From: Pseudomonadota bacterium | GTDB taxonomy: Bacteria; Pseudomonadota; Alphaproteobacteria; Rhizobiales; Rhizobiaceae | Assembly (NCBI GenBank): GCA_023451915.1 | Contig: JAEXXS010000228.1 | Location: 1 to 14,061 of the forward strand | Direction of reading: 5' to 3' | Length of the DNA: 14,061 bases | Shown: positions 1 to 7,501 of the stretch, in pieces | How the letters are laid out: each line of letters begins with the position of its first letter | Numbering within the stretch: the stretch's first letter is position 1 | Notes under the pieces: generated by a model | Database searches by the model: none | What the model saw: the letters and a program-made list of their open reading frames with translations, nothing else | Told to the model about the DNA's origin: nothing | Program-made: the position numbers and the translations under genes

Positions 1-49
1 TTTGGGCAGGTGAGAGTGTAATTTTCAAAATAGCGGGACGTATCCTTAA

Positions 50-1324
50 ATGGCGCGCATCGTGATGAAATTCGGCGGCACTTCGGTGGCCGATCTGGAA
101 CGCATCTATAATGTGGCGCGCCACGTCAAACGCGAGGTCGAGGCGGGCAATCAGGTTGCTGTTGTCGTCTCGGCCATGTCCGGCAAGACCAATGAGCTGG
201 TCAACTGGGTGCAGAACATGCCGAAGGTATGTGGCGCCAGTTCGCCTTTCTACGATGCGCGCGAATATGACACCATCGTCGCTTCCGGCGAACAGGTGAC
301 GAGCGGCCTTCTGGCCATTGCGCTTCAGTCGATCGGTGTCGATGCGCGTTCGTGGCAGGGCTGGCAGATTCAAATCAAGACCGACAATGCGCATGGCGCG
401 GCCCGTATTCAGGAGATCGACGGTTCGGAAATCATCCGTCGCATGGAAATGGGTCAGGTTGCCGTGGTGGCCGGTTTCCAGGGCTTGGGCCCCGACAACC
501 GCATCGCGACGCTTGGGCGCGGCGGTTCTGATACCTCGGCTGTGGCAGTCGCTGCTGCGGTAAAGGCTGATCGCTGCGATATCTATACCGATGTAGACGG
601 CGTCTACACGACTGATCCGCGCATCGAGCCGAAGGCGCGCCGCCTGCCCAAAATCTCCTTCGAGGAAATGCTGGAAATGGCTTCGCTCGGCGCCAAGGTT
701 TTGCAGGTGCGTTCGGTCGAACTCGCCATGGTGCACAAGGTGCGCACTTTCGTGCGCTCGAGCTTTACGGACCCCGATGCGCCGGGCATGGGTGATCCGA
801 TCAACCCGCCCGGAACGCTTATTTGCGACGAGGATGAAATCGTGGAACAGCAGACCGTCACAGGTATCGCCTTTGCGAAAGATGAAGCCCAGATTTCGCT
901 GCGGCGCGTGGCCGACCGACCGGGTGTGTCGGCAGCCATTTTCGGCCCGCTTGCCGAAGAACATATCAATGTCGATATGATCGTCCAGAACGTGTCGGAA
1001 GACGGTTCCAAGACCGACATGACCTTCACGATCCCGACCGGCGATATCGACAAGGCGCTGCGCGTTCTCGATAACGTCAAGGGTGAAATCGGCTTCGACA
1101 ATATCCAGTCTGAGACGGGTCTCGCCAAGATTTCCGTGATCGGCATCGGCATGCGCAGCCATGCGGGCGTTGCCGCCACCGCCTTCAAGGCGCTGGCCGA
1201 AAAGGGCATCAACATTCGCGCCATCACCACGTCGGAAATCAAGATCTCGATCCTGATCGACGGTCCCTATGCGGAACTCGCCGTGCGCACGCTGCACGCC
1301 GTCTACGGTCTCGACAAATCGTAA
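50..1324 (+). CDS. lysC: Aspartate kinase (aspartokinase)
   Basis: Phosphorylates L-aspartate with ATP. This is the first committed step towards lysine/diaminopimelate, threonine and methionine, and it acts in the cytoplasm. The 424-residue product opens with the kinase motif KFGGTSV (residues 7-13) and has the conserved stretch LGRGGSDTSAVA in the middle of the amino-acid kinase domain. Two ACT domains follow from about residue 265 (TVTGIAFAKDEAQISL, then GLAKISVIGIGM), the usual site of allosteric inhibition by lysine and/or threonine. Length and layout match a complete monofunctional enzyme with no fused homoserine dehydrogenase. The start at 50 is preceded by a weak GGGA at 35-38. Some family members also make a short beta subunit from an internal start; nothing here shows that clearly. 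Tandem terminators lie downstream, so it is probably not cotranscribed with ptsP. Confidence 0.97.
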   Translation: MARIVMKFGGTSVADLERIYNVARHVKREVEAGNQVAVVVSAMSGKTNELVNWVQNMPKVCGASSPFYDAREYDTIVASGEQVTSGLLAIALQSIGVDARSWQGWQIQIKTDNAHGAARIQEIDGSEIIRRMEMGQVAVVAGFQGLGPDNRIATLGRGGSDTSAVAVAAAVKADRCDIYTDVDGVYTTDPRIEPKARRLPKISFEEMLEMASLGAKVLQVRSVELAMVHKVRTFVRSSFTDPDAPGMGDPINPPGTLICDEDEIVEQQTVTGIAFAKDEAQISLRRVADRPGVSAAIFGPLAEEHINVDMIVQNVSEDGSKTDMTFTIPTGDIDKALRVLDNVKGEIGFDNIQSETGLAKISVIGIGMRSHAGVAATAFKALAEKGINIRAITTSEIKISILIDGPYAELAVRTLHAVYGLDKS

Positions 1325-1343
1325 TCCGCTGAGCGCTGATATT

Positions 1344-1370
1344 AAGCCGGCATAAAACCCGGCTTTTATT
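1344..1370 (+). terminator. First hairpin terminator after lysC
   Basis: AAGCCGG (1344-1350) pairs with CCGGCTT (1359-1365) around an 8-base loop, followed by a T-rich tail TTATT. It lies 19 bases after the lysC stop. It is weaker than the next hairpin and probably works in tandem with it. Confidence 0.65.
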
Positions 1371-1385
1371 AAACCGTTTTGAAAC

Positions 1386-1420
1386 AATGCCGCGCTCTTG
1401 AACGGAGCGCGGCATTTTTT
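1386..1420 (+). terminator. Strong intrinsic terminator after lysC
   Basis: ATGCCGCGCTC (1387-1397) pairs perfectly over 11 bp with GAGCGCGGCAT (1405-1415) around a 7-base loop. A run of six T follows at 1415-1420. This is a textbook Rho-independent terminator and separates lysC from ptsP. Confidence 0.9.
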
Positions 1421-1432
1421 CGTTCCGGGCCC

Positions 1433-1449
1433 TGGCATAATTTCTGCTT
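1433..1449 (+). promoter_or_regulatory. Sigma54-like -24/-12 promoter element upstream of ptsP
   Basis: The sequence TGGCATAATTTCTGCTT has GG at 1434-1435 and GC at 1446-1447, separated by exactly 10 bases, as in RpoN promoters (consensus TGGCAC-N5-TTGCW). The -24 half matches TGGCA and the -12 half reads CTGCT, one base off. It lies immediately downstream of the lysC terminator and would give a leader of roughly 200 bases before ptsP. A chance match is possible; no enhancer-binding site was identified. Confidence 0.4.
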
Positions 1450-1551
1450 AAAGCACTAGACGGCAGTGTCAAAAATGCTCACAAAGGGGTTGGCGTAACG
1501 CGTCGCGGGCGGGTAATGGGAATCGGTCGGCGAAAGCGGGCCACCAGTCCG

Positions 1552-1596
1552 AACGGCTTTCGGTAGTACGGAGCAAGCAAAGCCGTTTTCTCTTTA
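1552..1596 (+). promoter_or_regulatory. Terminator-like hairpin in the ptsP leader (possible attenuator)
   Basis: AACGGCTTT (1552-1560) and AAAGCCGTT (1579-1587) form a perfect 9-bp stem around an 18-base loop, followed directly by the pyrimidine-rich tail TTCTCTTTA. It ends about 70 bases before the ptsP start codon. It could be an attenuator or a third terminator of the lysC read-through. No leader peptide or competing structure was worked out. The rest of the 343-base lysC-ptsP gap shows no gene. Confidence 0.45.
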
Positions 1597-1667
1597 TTCG
1601 CCGCAGTTCGCACGGAAAGCCGCTTCACCTCGGTGCCGAAACTGCACAAGAGGAGTGTCCGACGATC

Positions 1668-3938
1668 ATGCGCGATCAGACAACCGGTCCCCGCGTGCTG
1701 CTGAAGCGGCTGCGCGAATTGATGGCTGAGCCGCTTGAGCCGCAGCCGCGCCTTGACCGGATCGTCCGTGAAATCGCGCAGAATATGGTCGCGGAAGTCT
1801 GCTCCTTCTATGTGCTTCGCGCTGACGGCGTTCTCGAACTCTATGCCACCGAAGGTTTGAACCCGCAGTCGGTCCATCTGGCGCAATTGCGTCTGGGGCA
1901 GGGCCTTGTCGGCACCATTGCGGCGAGCGCGCGCCCGTTGAACCTTACCGATGCGCAAAGCCATCCGGCTTTCGCCTATCTGCCGGAGACGGGCGAAGAA
2001 GTGTATAATTCCTTCCTCGGTGTTCCGGTGCTACGCGCTGGTCGCACGATGGGTGTTCTCGTCGTGCAGAACCGCACCAAGCGCGCCTATCGTGAAGACG
2101 AAGTTGAAGCGCTTGAAACGACAGCCATGGTCCTTGCCGAAATCATTGCATCCGGCGACGGGCTGAAGCTCGTGCGCCCCGGTATCGACCTCGATATGGG
2201 CCGCCCGATGAGCGTGACCGGGCTTGCCTTCAATGACGGCATTGGTCTCGGTCACGTTGTGCTGCACGAGCCGCGCATTGTCGTGACCAATCTCTTCAAC
2301 GAGGATAGCCAGGCCGAGCTTGCCCGTCTGGATCAGGCGCTGGGTTCCTTACGCATTTCCATCGATGACATGCTGTCGCGGCGCGATGTCGCCATTGAGG
2401 GCGAACATCGCGAAGTGCTGGAAGCCTATCGCATGTTCGCGCATGATCGCGGCTGGGTGCGGCGTCTGGAAGAGGCGATCCATAACGGTCTGACCGCCGA
2501 AGCTGCGGTCGAAAAGGTGCAGAGCGACACGCGCGCGCGCATGATGCATCTGACCGATCCCTATATGCGCGAGCGCCTGTCGGATTTCGATGATCTCGCC
2601 AATCGGCTGCTACGCCAGCTGATGGGCCGCGACATCAAGACGATGGCCGAATCGCTGGTCAAGGATGCGATCATCGTCGCGCGCTCCATGGGGGCTGCGG
2701 AATTGCTGGACTATCCGCGCGAGCGTTTGCGCGGCGTGGTGCTGGAAGACGGCGCTGCCACCAGCCATGTGGTGATCGTGGCGCGCGCCATGGGCATTCC
2801 CGTGGTGGGCCAGGCCAAGGGCGCTGTATCCATGGCTGAAAACAACGATGCCGCCATTGTCGATGGTGACGAAGGCATCGTGCATCTGCGCCCGCAGTCG
2901 GATGTCGAATCGGCTTATGCGGAAAAGGTTCGTTTCCGCGCGCGGCGTCAGGCGCATTATCGCGAATTGCGCGACAAGCCAGCCTTGACCAAGGACGGCG
3001 TGGATATCTCGCTTTTGATGAATGCGGGCCTTCTGGTCGACCTGCCGCAGCTTGCGGCGTCGGGCGCTGCGGGCATTGGCCTGTTCCGCACCGAGCTGCA
3101 GTTCATGGTCGCTTCAACCTTTCCGCGAGCGGAGCAGCAGGAGCGGCTCTATCGCTCCGTGATGGAAGCGTCGGGCGACAAGCCCGTCACCTTCCGCACG
3201 CTGGATATCGGCGGCGATAAGGTGCTGCCTTACTTCAGCGCATCGGCGCACGAAGAAAATCCGGCGCTCGGCTGGCGCGCCATCCGTCTCACCCTTGACC
3301 GTCCCGGTCTGCTGCGCACCCAGTTGCGCGCGCTTTTGAAAGCGGCAGGCGGACGCGAATTGAAGCTGATGCTGCCAATGGTGACGGAAGTGGCCGAGGT
3401 GAAGGCGGCGCGCGAGATCATCGAACGCGAGGTTCGCCATCTGTCACGATTTGCGCATGCGCTGCCGACGCGGATGAAGCTTGGCGCGATGGTCGAAGTT
3501 CCGGCCCTGTTGTGGCAGCTGGATGAGCTGATGACGGCGGTCGATTTCGTCTCCGTCGGCTCCAACGATCTGTTCCAGTTCCTGATGGCGGTGGATCGCG
3601 GCAATTCGCTGATTTCCGGTCGTTTCGACCAACTTTCCCCGGCTTTCCTGCGGACATTGCGCCATATTGTCGACGCGGGCAACCGGCACAACACGCCGGT
3701 TACGCTCTGCGGTGAAATGGCGGGACGTCCGCTGACGGCCATGACGCTGATCGGGCTTGGCTTCCGCTCCATCTCCATGTCGGCTGCGGCCATCGGCCCG
3801 GTGAAGGCGATGCTCGGCGCGCTGGATACAACGAAGCTGAATGCGCTTCTCAATGAAGAGCTGGACAAGCCGAATGTCGCGCATTCGCTGCGCGAATTGA
3901 TGCTTCGATTTGCAGAAGACAACGATATTCCGTTATAG
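1668..3938 (+). CDS. ptsP: Phosphoenolpyruvate-protein phosphotransferase PtsP (enzyme I of the nitrogen PTS)
   Basis: Transfers phosphate from PEP to its own histidine and then to HPr/NPr and EIIA-Ntr. This is a regulatory chain in the cytoplasm rather than a sugar-uptake system. The 756 residues start with a GAF sensor domain (about 15-165), which distinguishes PtsP from the sugar enzyme I. The PEP-utiliser N-terminal and swivelling domains follow. The phosphorylated histidine is visible in [16 protein letters not shown] (His367). The C-terminal PEP-binding barrel carries [10 protein letters not shown] (Arg474) and the signature CGEMAG (Cys681). The length is normal. The start is supported by AAGAGGAG at 1648-1655, spaced 12 bases, which is somewhat long. 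It stands 95 bases upstream of prfA. In rhizobia and Brucella the family is known to respond to nitrogen status; the sigma54-like element upstream would fit that, as an inference. Confidence 0.95.
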   Translation: MRDQTTGPRVLLKRLRELMAEPLEPQPRLDRIVREIAQNMVAEVCSFYVLRADGVLELYATEGLNPQSVHLAQLRLGQGLVGTIAASARPLNLTDAQSHPAFAYLPETGEEVYNSFLGVPVLRAGRTMGVLVVQNRTKRAYREDEVEALETTAMVLAEIIASGDGLKLVRPGIDLDMGRPMSVTGLAFNDGIGLGHVVLHEPRIVVTNLFNEDSQAELARLDQALGSLRISIDDMLSRRDVAIEGEHREVLEAYRMFAHDRGWVRRLEEAIHNGLTAEAAVEKVQSDTRARMMHLTDPYMRERLSDFDDLANRLLRQLMGRDIKTMAESLVKDAIIVARSMGAAELLDYPRERLRGVVLEDGAATSHVVIVARAMGIPVVGQAKGAVSMAENNDAAIVDGDEGIVHLRPQSDVESAYAEKVRFRARRQAHYRELRDKPALTKDGVDISLLMNAGLLVDLPQLAASGAAGIGLFRTELQFMVASTFPRAEQQERLYRSVMEASGDKPVTFRTLDIGGDKVLPYFSASAHEENPALGWRAIRLTLDRPGLLRTQLRALLKAAGGRELKLMLPMVTEVAEVKAAREIIEREVRHLSRFAHALPTRMKLGAMVEVPALLWQLDELMTAVDFVSVGSNDLFQFLMAVDRGNSLISGRFDQLSPAFLRTLRHIVDAGNRHNTPVTLCGEMAGRPLTAMTLIGLGFRSISMSAAAIGPVKAMLGALDTTKLNALLNEELDKPNVAHSLRELMLRFAEDNDIPL

Positions 3939-4033
3939 CAAGGCAAATTGCTGAGAATGACCGGGTGTGGCGCGGGATGCGGCAGGCCCGGTTTCGCACA
4001 TTTGCACACGGACGACAATTTTTAGGACATGAC

Positions 4034-5106
4034 ATGATCGCATTGCCGCAGGACCGGATGGACCAGCTCTTGAAGCGGTTCTCGATGATCGAAAGCCAGA
4101 TGGCCGACAATCCGGATTCGGAAACCTATGTGAAGCTTGCCTCCGAATATTCCGAATTGCAGGAAGTCGTTGGCAAGATTCGCGAATTGAGCGATGCGCG
4201 TGGCGAAGCGAAAGATCTGGCTGCCATGCGCGACGATGCGTCGACCGATGCCGACATGCGCGCCTTGGCCGTCGAGGAATTGCCGGAGGTCGAAAAGCGC
4301 GTCGAGACGCTGGAGCAGGAAGTACAAATCCTGCTTCTGCCCAAGGATGCGGCGGACGAAAAGAACGCCATTCTCGAAATTCGCGCCGGTACAGGTGGGC
4401 TGGAAGCAGCGCTTTTCGCCGGTGATCTTTTCCGCATGTATGAGCGCTATGCCAGCGAAAAGGGCTGGCGCGTTGAGCTGGTCTCGGCCAGCGAAGGCGA
4501 TGCAGGCGGCTATAAGGAAATCATCGCAACGGTGTCCGGCAAGGGCGTGTTCTCGAAGATGAAGTTCGAATCGGGCGTGCATCGTGTGCAGCGCGTACCG
4601 GAAACTGAAGCTGGCGGGCGTATTCATACCTCGGCTGCGACGGTGGCCGTGCTGCCGGAAGCCGAAGACATCGATATCGAGATTCGCAACGAGGATATCC
4701 GCATTGATACGATGCGCGCATCCGGCGCTGGTGGACAGCACGTCAACACGACCGACTCGGCCGTGCGCATCACCCATATCCCCACCGGCATCATGGTGGT
4801 TCAGGCGGAAAAATCCCAGCACCAGAACCGCGCCCGCGCCATGCAGATCCTGCGCGCGCGCCTTTATGACATGGAGCGCCAGAAGGCTGAAAGCGAACGC
4901 TCCGAAGCGCGCCGCAGCCAGGTCGGCTCCGGCGACCGCTCCGAACGCATCCGTACCTATAATTTTCCGCAGGGCCGCGTACGGATCACCGTATCAACCT
5001 GACGCTCTATAAGCTCGACCGCGTGATGGAAGGCGATCTCGACGAACTGGTCGATGCGCTGATTTCCGATCACCAGACGGCGCTTCTGACCGAATTGGGC
5101 GCATGA
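4034..5106 (+). pseudogene. prfA: Peptide chain release factor 1 (RF1), frameshifted near its 3' end
   Basis: RF1 recognises UAA/UAG stop codons and releases the finished peptide. ATG 4034 is preceded by AGGA (4024-4027) and gives the normal N-terminus [13 protein letters not shown]. The PxT region ([14 protein letters not shown]) and the GGQ motif (SGAGGQHVN) are intact. At 4973-4981 the frame reads GRV and then RITVST before a stop at 5000-5002. The RF1 family continues [13 protein letters not shown], and exactly that sequence is present in the other frame from 4981, ending TELGA at 5106. One base is therefore missing at about 4980/4981. As sequenced, the product is 322 residues instead of 357 and lacks the last 41 native residues. 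RF1 is normally essential, so this is a sequencing error, a tolerated truncation or a true defect. No -1 slippery heptamer is visible. An in-frame upstream extension from 3965 has no ribosome site and was not used. Confidence 0.9.
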
Positions 5107-5975
5107 GCGTGAGCGGCGAGCGTCTCGACGTTCTAGCAGCGCAGGCTCGGCGGCGATTGCGCGATGCCGGGCTGGAAACACCTGATCTCGATGCGCGGCT
5201 GCTCATCGAATGGGCGACGGGCGCAACGCGGCTCGACCTGATTTCCGCGCCGGACCGGCTGATCGAAGCCGAGCGCGTCGCGACCTTGTGTGCCGCGTTG
5301 GAACGCCGTGCCAAAGGCGAACCGGTGCATCGCATTATCGGTGTCCGCGAGTTTTACGGCCTGCCTTTCCGGCTTTCCGCCGAAACGCTTGAGCCGCGCC
5401 CCGATACGGAAGCGCTGGTGGAACTGGTTATTCCGCCGCTGGAAGCGCTGATCGGAAAACATGGCGTCGCCGAACTGCTCGATATGGGCACGGGGACCGG
5501 GGCTATCGTCATCTCGCTCCTGCATCGCTTCGGGGCATTGCATGGCATTGGTCTCGATGTGTCGGAAGGGGCGCTGGTGACGGCGCGAATCAATGCGGCG
5601 ATCAATGGCGTAAGCGAACGTTTCGCGGCGCTGCGAAGTGACTGGTTCACCACTATCAGCGGACGGTTTCATATGATCGTCTCAAACCCGCCCTATATTC
5701 CGCATCAAGACATTGCCGGTCTGTCGCGGGAAGTGCGCGAACATGATCCGCTTGCCGCACTCGATGGCGGCGAGGATGGGTTGAATTTTTACCGGGCCCT
5801 TGCAGAACAGGCAGTTGAGTACCTATATGAGGATGGTATGGTTGCCGTAGAAATCGGCGCTGGACAATTCCAGGATGTAAAAGCGCTGTTTGAACAAGCC
5901 GGTTTTGAACTCGCAAACGATGCGCGTGATCTGGGCGGCCATAGAAGGGCCATGCTTTTTGCGCAAAAATCATAA
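5103..5975 (+). CDS. prmC: Peptide chain release factor N5-glutamine methyltransferase PrmC (HemK)
   Basis: Uses S-adenosylmethionine to methylate the glutamine of the GGQ motif in RF1 and RF2, which raises their release activity. The product has 290 residues. An N-terminal helical bundle (about 1-85) recognises the release factor, with the family stretch [18 protein letters not shown] Rossmann-fold methyltransferase follows, with SAM loop DMGTGTG (Asp127 to Gly133) and catalytic NPPY at residues 195-198. The start ATG overlaps the native prfA stop as ATGA (5103-5106). No good Shine-Dalgarno sequence is present, so translation is probably coupled to prfA. With prfA frameshifted, ribosomes would stop about 100 bases earlier, which could lower prmC translation. 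It is the last gene before a long non-coding stretch, and no clear terminator follows. Confidence 0.96.
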   Translation: MSVSGERLDVLAAQARRRLRDAGLETPDLDARLLIEWATGATRLDLISAPDRLIEAERVATLCAALERRAKGEPVHRIIGVREFYGLPFRLSAETLEPRPDTEALVELVIPPLEALIGKHGVAELLDMGTGTGAIVISLLHRFGALHGIGLDVSEGALVTARINAAINGVSERFAALRSDWFTTISGRFHMIVSNPPYIPHQDIAGLSREVREHDPLAALDGGEDGLNFYRALAEQAVEYLYEDGMVAVEIGAGQFQDVKALFEQAGFELANDARDLGGHRRAMLFAQKS

Positions 5976-6491
5976 ACGAAATTTTGATACCCAACGGCGC
6001 GAAAAAACACTTGGAATTTGCCGCGAAGCCGTTTAGTTTCCGGCCACCGTATACAGCCAGAATGGTTTTGCCCGCTTTTTAGAGGGCCGTGGCGGAAATG
6101 CTCCATGACGATTTGAGGTCATGCTCTCCCGGGGTCTAAGCCTTTGGAGATGGCTTGTACGGAAGTACACGACTTTCAGGCATGGTCCCGAAGAGCGATG
6201 CTTTTCGGCGTGGACCTTGTACAAGGCAACCGTCAGGTTCCGGCCATCCATCTGGATATGCGGAGCCGAGAAGCATGTCGCGGAAAGGTGGGAACCGGTT
6301 TTCCGGTGACGACATGCATAAAGCAACCCCTGAATGCGCGTCACGCGAACAGTTTGAAATGCGACGCGCTTTGGGAATAGTCGATGTGTAGGAAGTTTTA
6401 GGGCGTGCTTCCTCCATGGCTCAATAGCAAGAGACAGGCGGCTTTTTTCGTCGCAACGTTTCTGCGCCCTTTAATCTGAAAAGAGATGAAT
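5976..6491. other. Gene-free, hairpin-rich intergenic block; candidate structured RNA or leader
   Basis: This stretch of about 515 bases holds no convincing gene. From 6104 to 6413 it is a near-continuous series of inverted repeats: CATGAC/GTCATG (6104-6123), TCTCC/GGAGA (6125-6150), TGTAC-GGAA-GTACA (6156-6169, a GNRA-type loop), GGTCCCGAA/TTCG..GGACC (6184-6216), a 12-base palindrome CCTTGTACAAGG (6215-6226), GGTTCCG/CGGAGCC enclosing ATCC/GGAT (6236-6267), the RIME-like element (6273-6317), GCGCGTC/GACGCGC (6336-6369) and AGGAAG/CTTCCT (6390-6413). It may encode a small RNA, act as the 5' leader of the DUF4167 gene, or be a mosaic of decayed palindromic repeats. No promoter was recognised with confidence. 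Several short open frames overlap here, but none has a ribosome site or a protein-like composition. Confidence 0.55.
6273..6317. repeat. RIME-like palindromic intergenic repeat, copy 1
   Basis: The ends GCATGTCG (6273-6280) and CGACATGC (6310-6317) are perfect 8-base inverted repeats. Nested inside is CGGAAA...TTTCCG around a core containing GAACCGGTTTT. The layout matches the rhizobial intergenic mosaic elements and aligns with the second copy near 11923-11966, sharing GTGnGAAnCGGTTTT. The family name comes from recall and was not checked against a repeat database. Confidence 0.65.
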
Positions 6492-7301
6492 ATGAGGCCA
6501 GCACAGCAGAACAGGCGTATGCGCGGACGGGGGAATAACAACAATAATAATAACAATAACCGCAAGGGCCCCAATCCTCTGTCGCGTAATTACGAAAGCA
6601 ACGGACCTGACGTGAAGATCCGTGGCAATGCGCAACATATTGCAGAAAAATATTCGACCCTCGCACGTGACGCGCAGGCTTCTGGCGACCGGGTGATGGC
6701 TGAAAATTATCTTCAGCACGCTGAACATTACAATCGCATCATCATGGCTGCCATGGCGCAGAACCCGGTGCCGTTCCAGCGGGAAGAAACCTTCGACGAT
6801 GACAGCGCCGATGACGACGATACCGGCTTTACGCCAGCCGTCGCTGCCGAGCCGCGTCCGGTCAATGGTTCGGGCCCGCAGCCGGTTATCGAAGGTACGC
6901 CCGCCGAAGTTATTTATGGCGAGGAAAGCGGCGAAAGCCGTCAGCCGCGTGAACGCGACAATCGCGATCGTCGCCTTGGTCGCGGACGCCGCCCGCAGCG
7001 CGAACGTTTCAATGCCGAAGAGCGCCCGGAAGCGCAGGCCGGTGAAGCAGGCGAACAGCCTGCATCGGAAGCGCCGGTAGAAGCACAGGAACCGGCTCCG
7101 GTCGCACGGGCTGCCAAGGCTGCTCCGGTGGTTGCCGAAGCCGCGCCCGTTGAGGTGCCTGCGGAAGCACCCGTCGAAGCGAAAGCAGATGATGAAGCTG
7201 CACCGCGTCGCGCCACCCGCCGTCCGGGTCGTCCGCGCCGTGTCGCAAAGGATGCCGGCAGCGATACGCCAGCTACCGAACCCGTTGATTCCGACGCTTA
7301 A
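6492..7301 (+). CDS. DUF4167 domain-containing protein
   Basis: Function unknown. The first 85 or so residues match the alphaproteobacterial DUF4167 family: a basic, Arg/Gly/Asn-rich start ([14 protein letters not shown], then nine Asn at 15-23), then a helical segment with [19 protein letters not shown] and [16 protein letters not shown]. After that come an acidic stretch (DDDSADDDD), a long Ala/Pro/Glu-rich low-complexity region, and a basic tail with PGRPRR (GRP at 246-248) that resembles an AT-hook. This suggests nucleic-acid binding, as inference. The product is 269 residues. I chose ATG 6492 over ATG 6486 because AAAGAG (ending at 6485) lies six bases upstream of it and family members begin MRP. 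It follows the hairpin-rich block and ends at a strong terminator, so it is probably transcribed alone or from prmC. Confidence 0.88.
   Translation: MRPAQQNRRMRGRGNNNNNNNNNRKGPNPLSRNYESNGPDVKIRGNAQHIAEKYSTLARDAQASGDRVMAENYLQHAEHYNRIIMAAMAQNPVPFQREETFDDDSADDDDTGFTPAVAAEPRPVNGSGPQPVIEGTPAEVIYGEESGESRQPRERDNRDRRLGRGRRPQRERFNAEERPEAQAGEAGEQPASEAPVEAQEPAPVARAAKAAPVVAEAAPVEVPAEAPVEAKADDEAAPRRATRRPGRPRRVAKDAGSDTPATEPVDSDA
6534..6560 (+). repeat. AAY trinucleotide tract encoding nine asparagines
   Basis: Nine consecutive AAT/AAC codons lie inside the DUF4167 gene. The tract is imperfect because AAT and AAC are mixed, with a pure run of three AAT. It is the only simple-sequence repeat seen in the window and stands out against the GC-rich surroundings. 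Confidence 0.85.
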
Positions 7302-7321
7302 AGCTTTCGATATATGATTTG

Positions 7322-7354
7322 AAAATGGCGCGGTTTTCCGCGCCATTTTTATTT
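7322..7354 (+). terminator. Intrinsic terminator after the DUF4167 gene
   Basis: AAAATGGCGCGG (7322-7333) pairs perfectly over 12 bp with CCGCGCCATTTT (7338-7349) around a TTTT loop, followed by a T-rich tail. It separates the DUF4167 gene from clpB. Because the A-run and T-run are symmetric it could work in both directions. Confidence 0.92.
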
Positions 7355-7376
7355 GGTCATACCGGTGCGGTTCACC

Positions 7377-7406
7377 CTTGCCGAACCACGGTCATAGTCC
7401 CATATC
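7377..7406 (+). promoter_or_regulatory. Heat-shock (RpoH/sigma32-type) promoter of clpB
   Basis: CTTGCCG (7377-7383) and CCCATAT (7399-7405) are separated by 15 bases, close to the RpoH consensus CTTGAAA-N11-16-CCCATnT. The element lies just after the upstream terminator and about 95 bases before the clpB start, where a heat-shock promoter is expected. Transcription would begin near 7412. Confidence 0.7.
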
Positions 7407-7423
7407 CTGTCTTGGAAAGTCAT

Positions 7424-7486
7424 GAAGCCCGCCCTTGCGGGGGCTTCGTCACCCAATATCTTCCGGTGCCTCTAGAGGGCCGGAGG
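7424..7486 (+). promoter_or_regulatory. Paired hairpins in the clpB 5' leader
   Basis: GAAGCCC (7424-7430) pairs with GGGCTTC (7441-7447). A second stem, CTTCCGG (7460-7466) with CCGGAGG (7480-7486), encloses CC/GG pairs around the CCTCTAGAGG palindrome and includes one G-T pair. The second hairpin ends four bases before the ribosome site A/AAGGAG (7490-7496). The ribosome site itself is not buried in these stems, so a thermosensor role is only a possibility; they may instead stabilise the message. Confidence 0.4.
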
Positions 7487-7501
7487 GGCAAAGGAGACAC
7501 T

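Noticed and set aside
604..1242. A 212-codon open frame on the - strand inside lysC
   Set aside because: It is antisense to conserved aspartokinase sequence. Its serine-rich product is a frame shadow.
3965..4033. N-terminal extension of RF1 by 23 residues
   Set aside because: The sequence has no resemblance to RF1, and ATG 4034 has an AGGA ribosome site and the expected MIALPQDRM start.
4973..5002. Programmed frameshifting in prfA, as known for prfB
   Set aside because: Restoring the frame needs a -1 shift at GTA CGG, but there is no X XXY YYZ heptamer, internal Shine-Dalgarno-like spur or stop codon at the shift site. prfB uses a +1 shift at an early UGA, which is quite different.
6040..6060. 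GTATAC near 6050 as a -10 box for the intergenic RNA candidate
   Set aside because: No matching -35 hexamer occurs at 16-18 bases upstream, so I could not support a promoter call.
6121..6391. Three overlapping short open frames of 62-78 codons before the DUF4167 gene
   Set aside because: They overlap in different frames across hairpins, lack ribosome sites and show no protein-like composition or family match that I recognise.
7319..7501. N-terminal extension of ClpB by 61 residues
   Set aside because: It would run through the terminator stem and the RpoH-type promoter. The family start [10 protein letters not shown] with a strong AAAGGAG lies at 7502.
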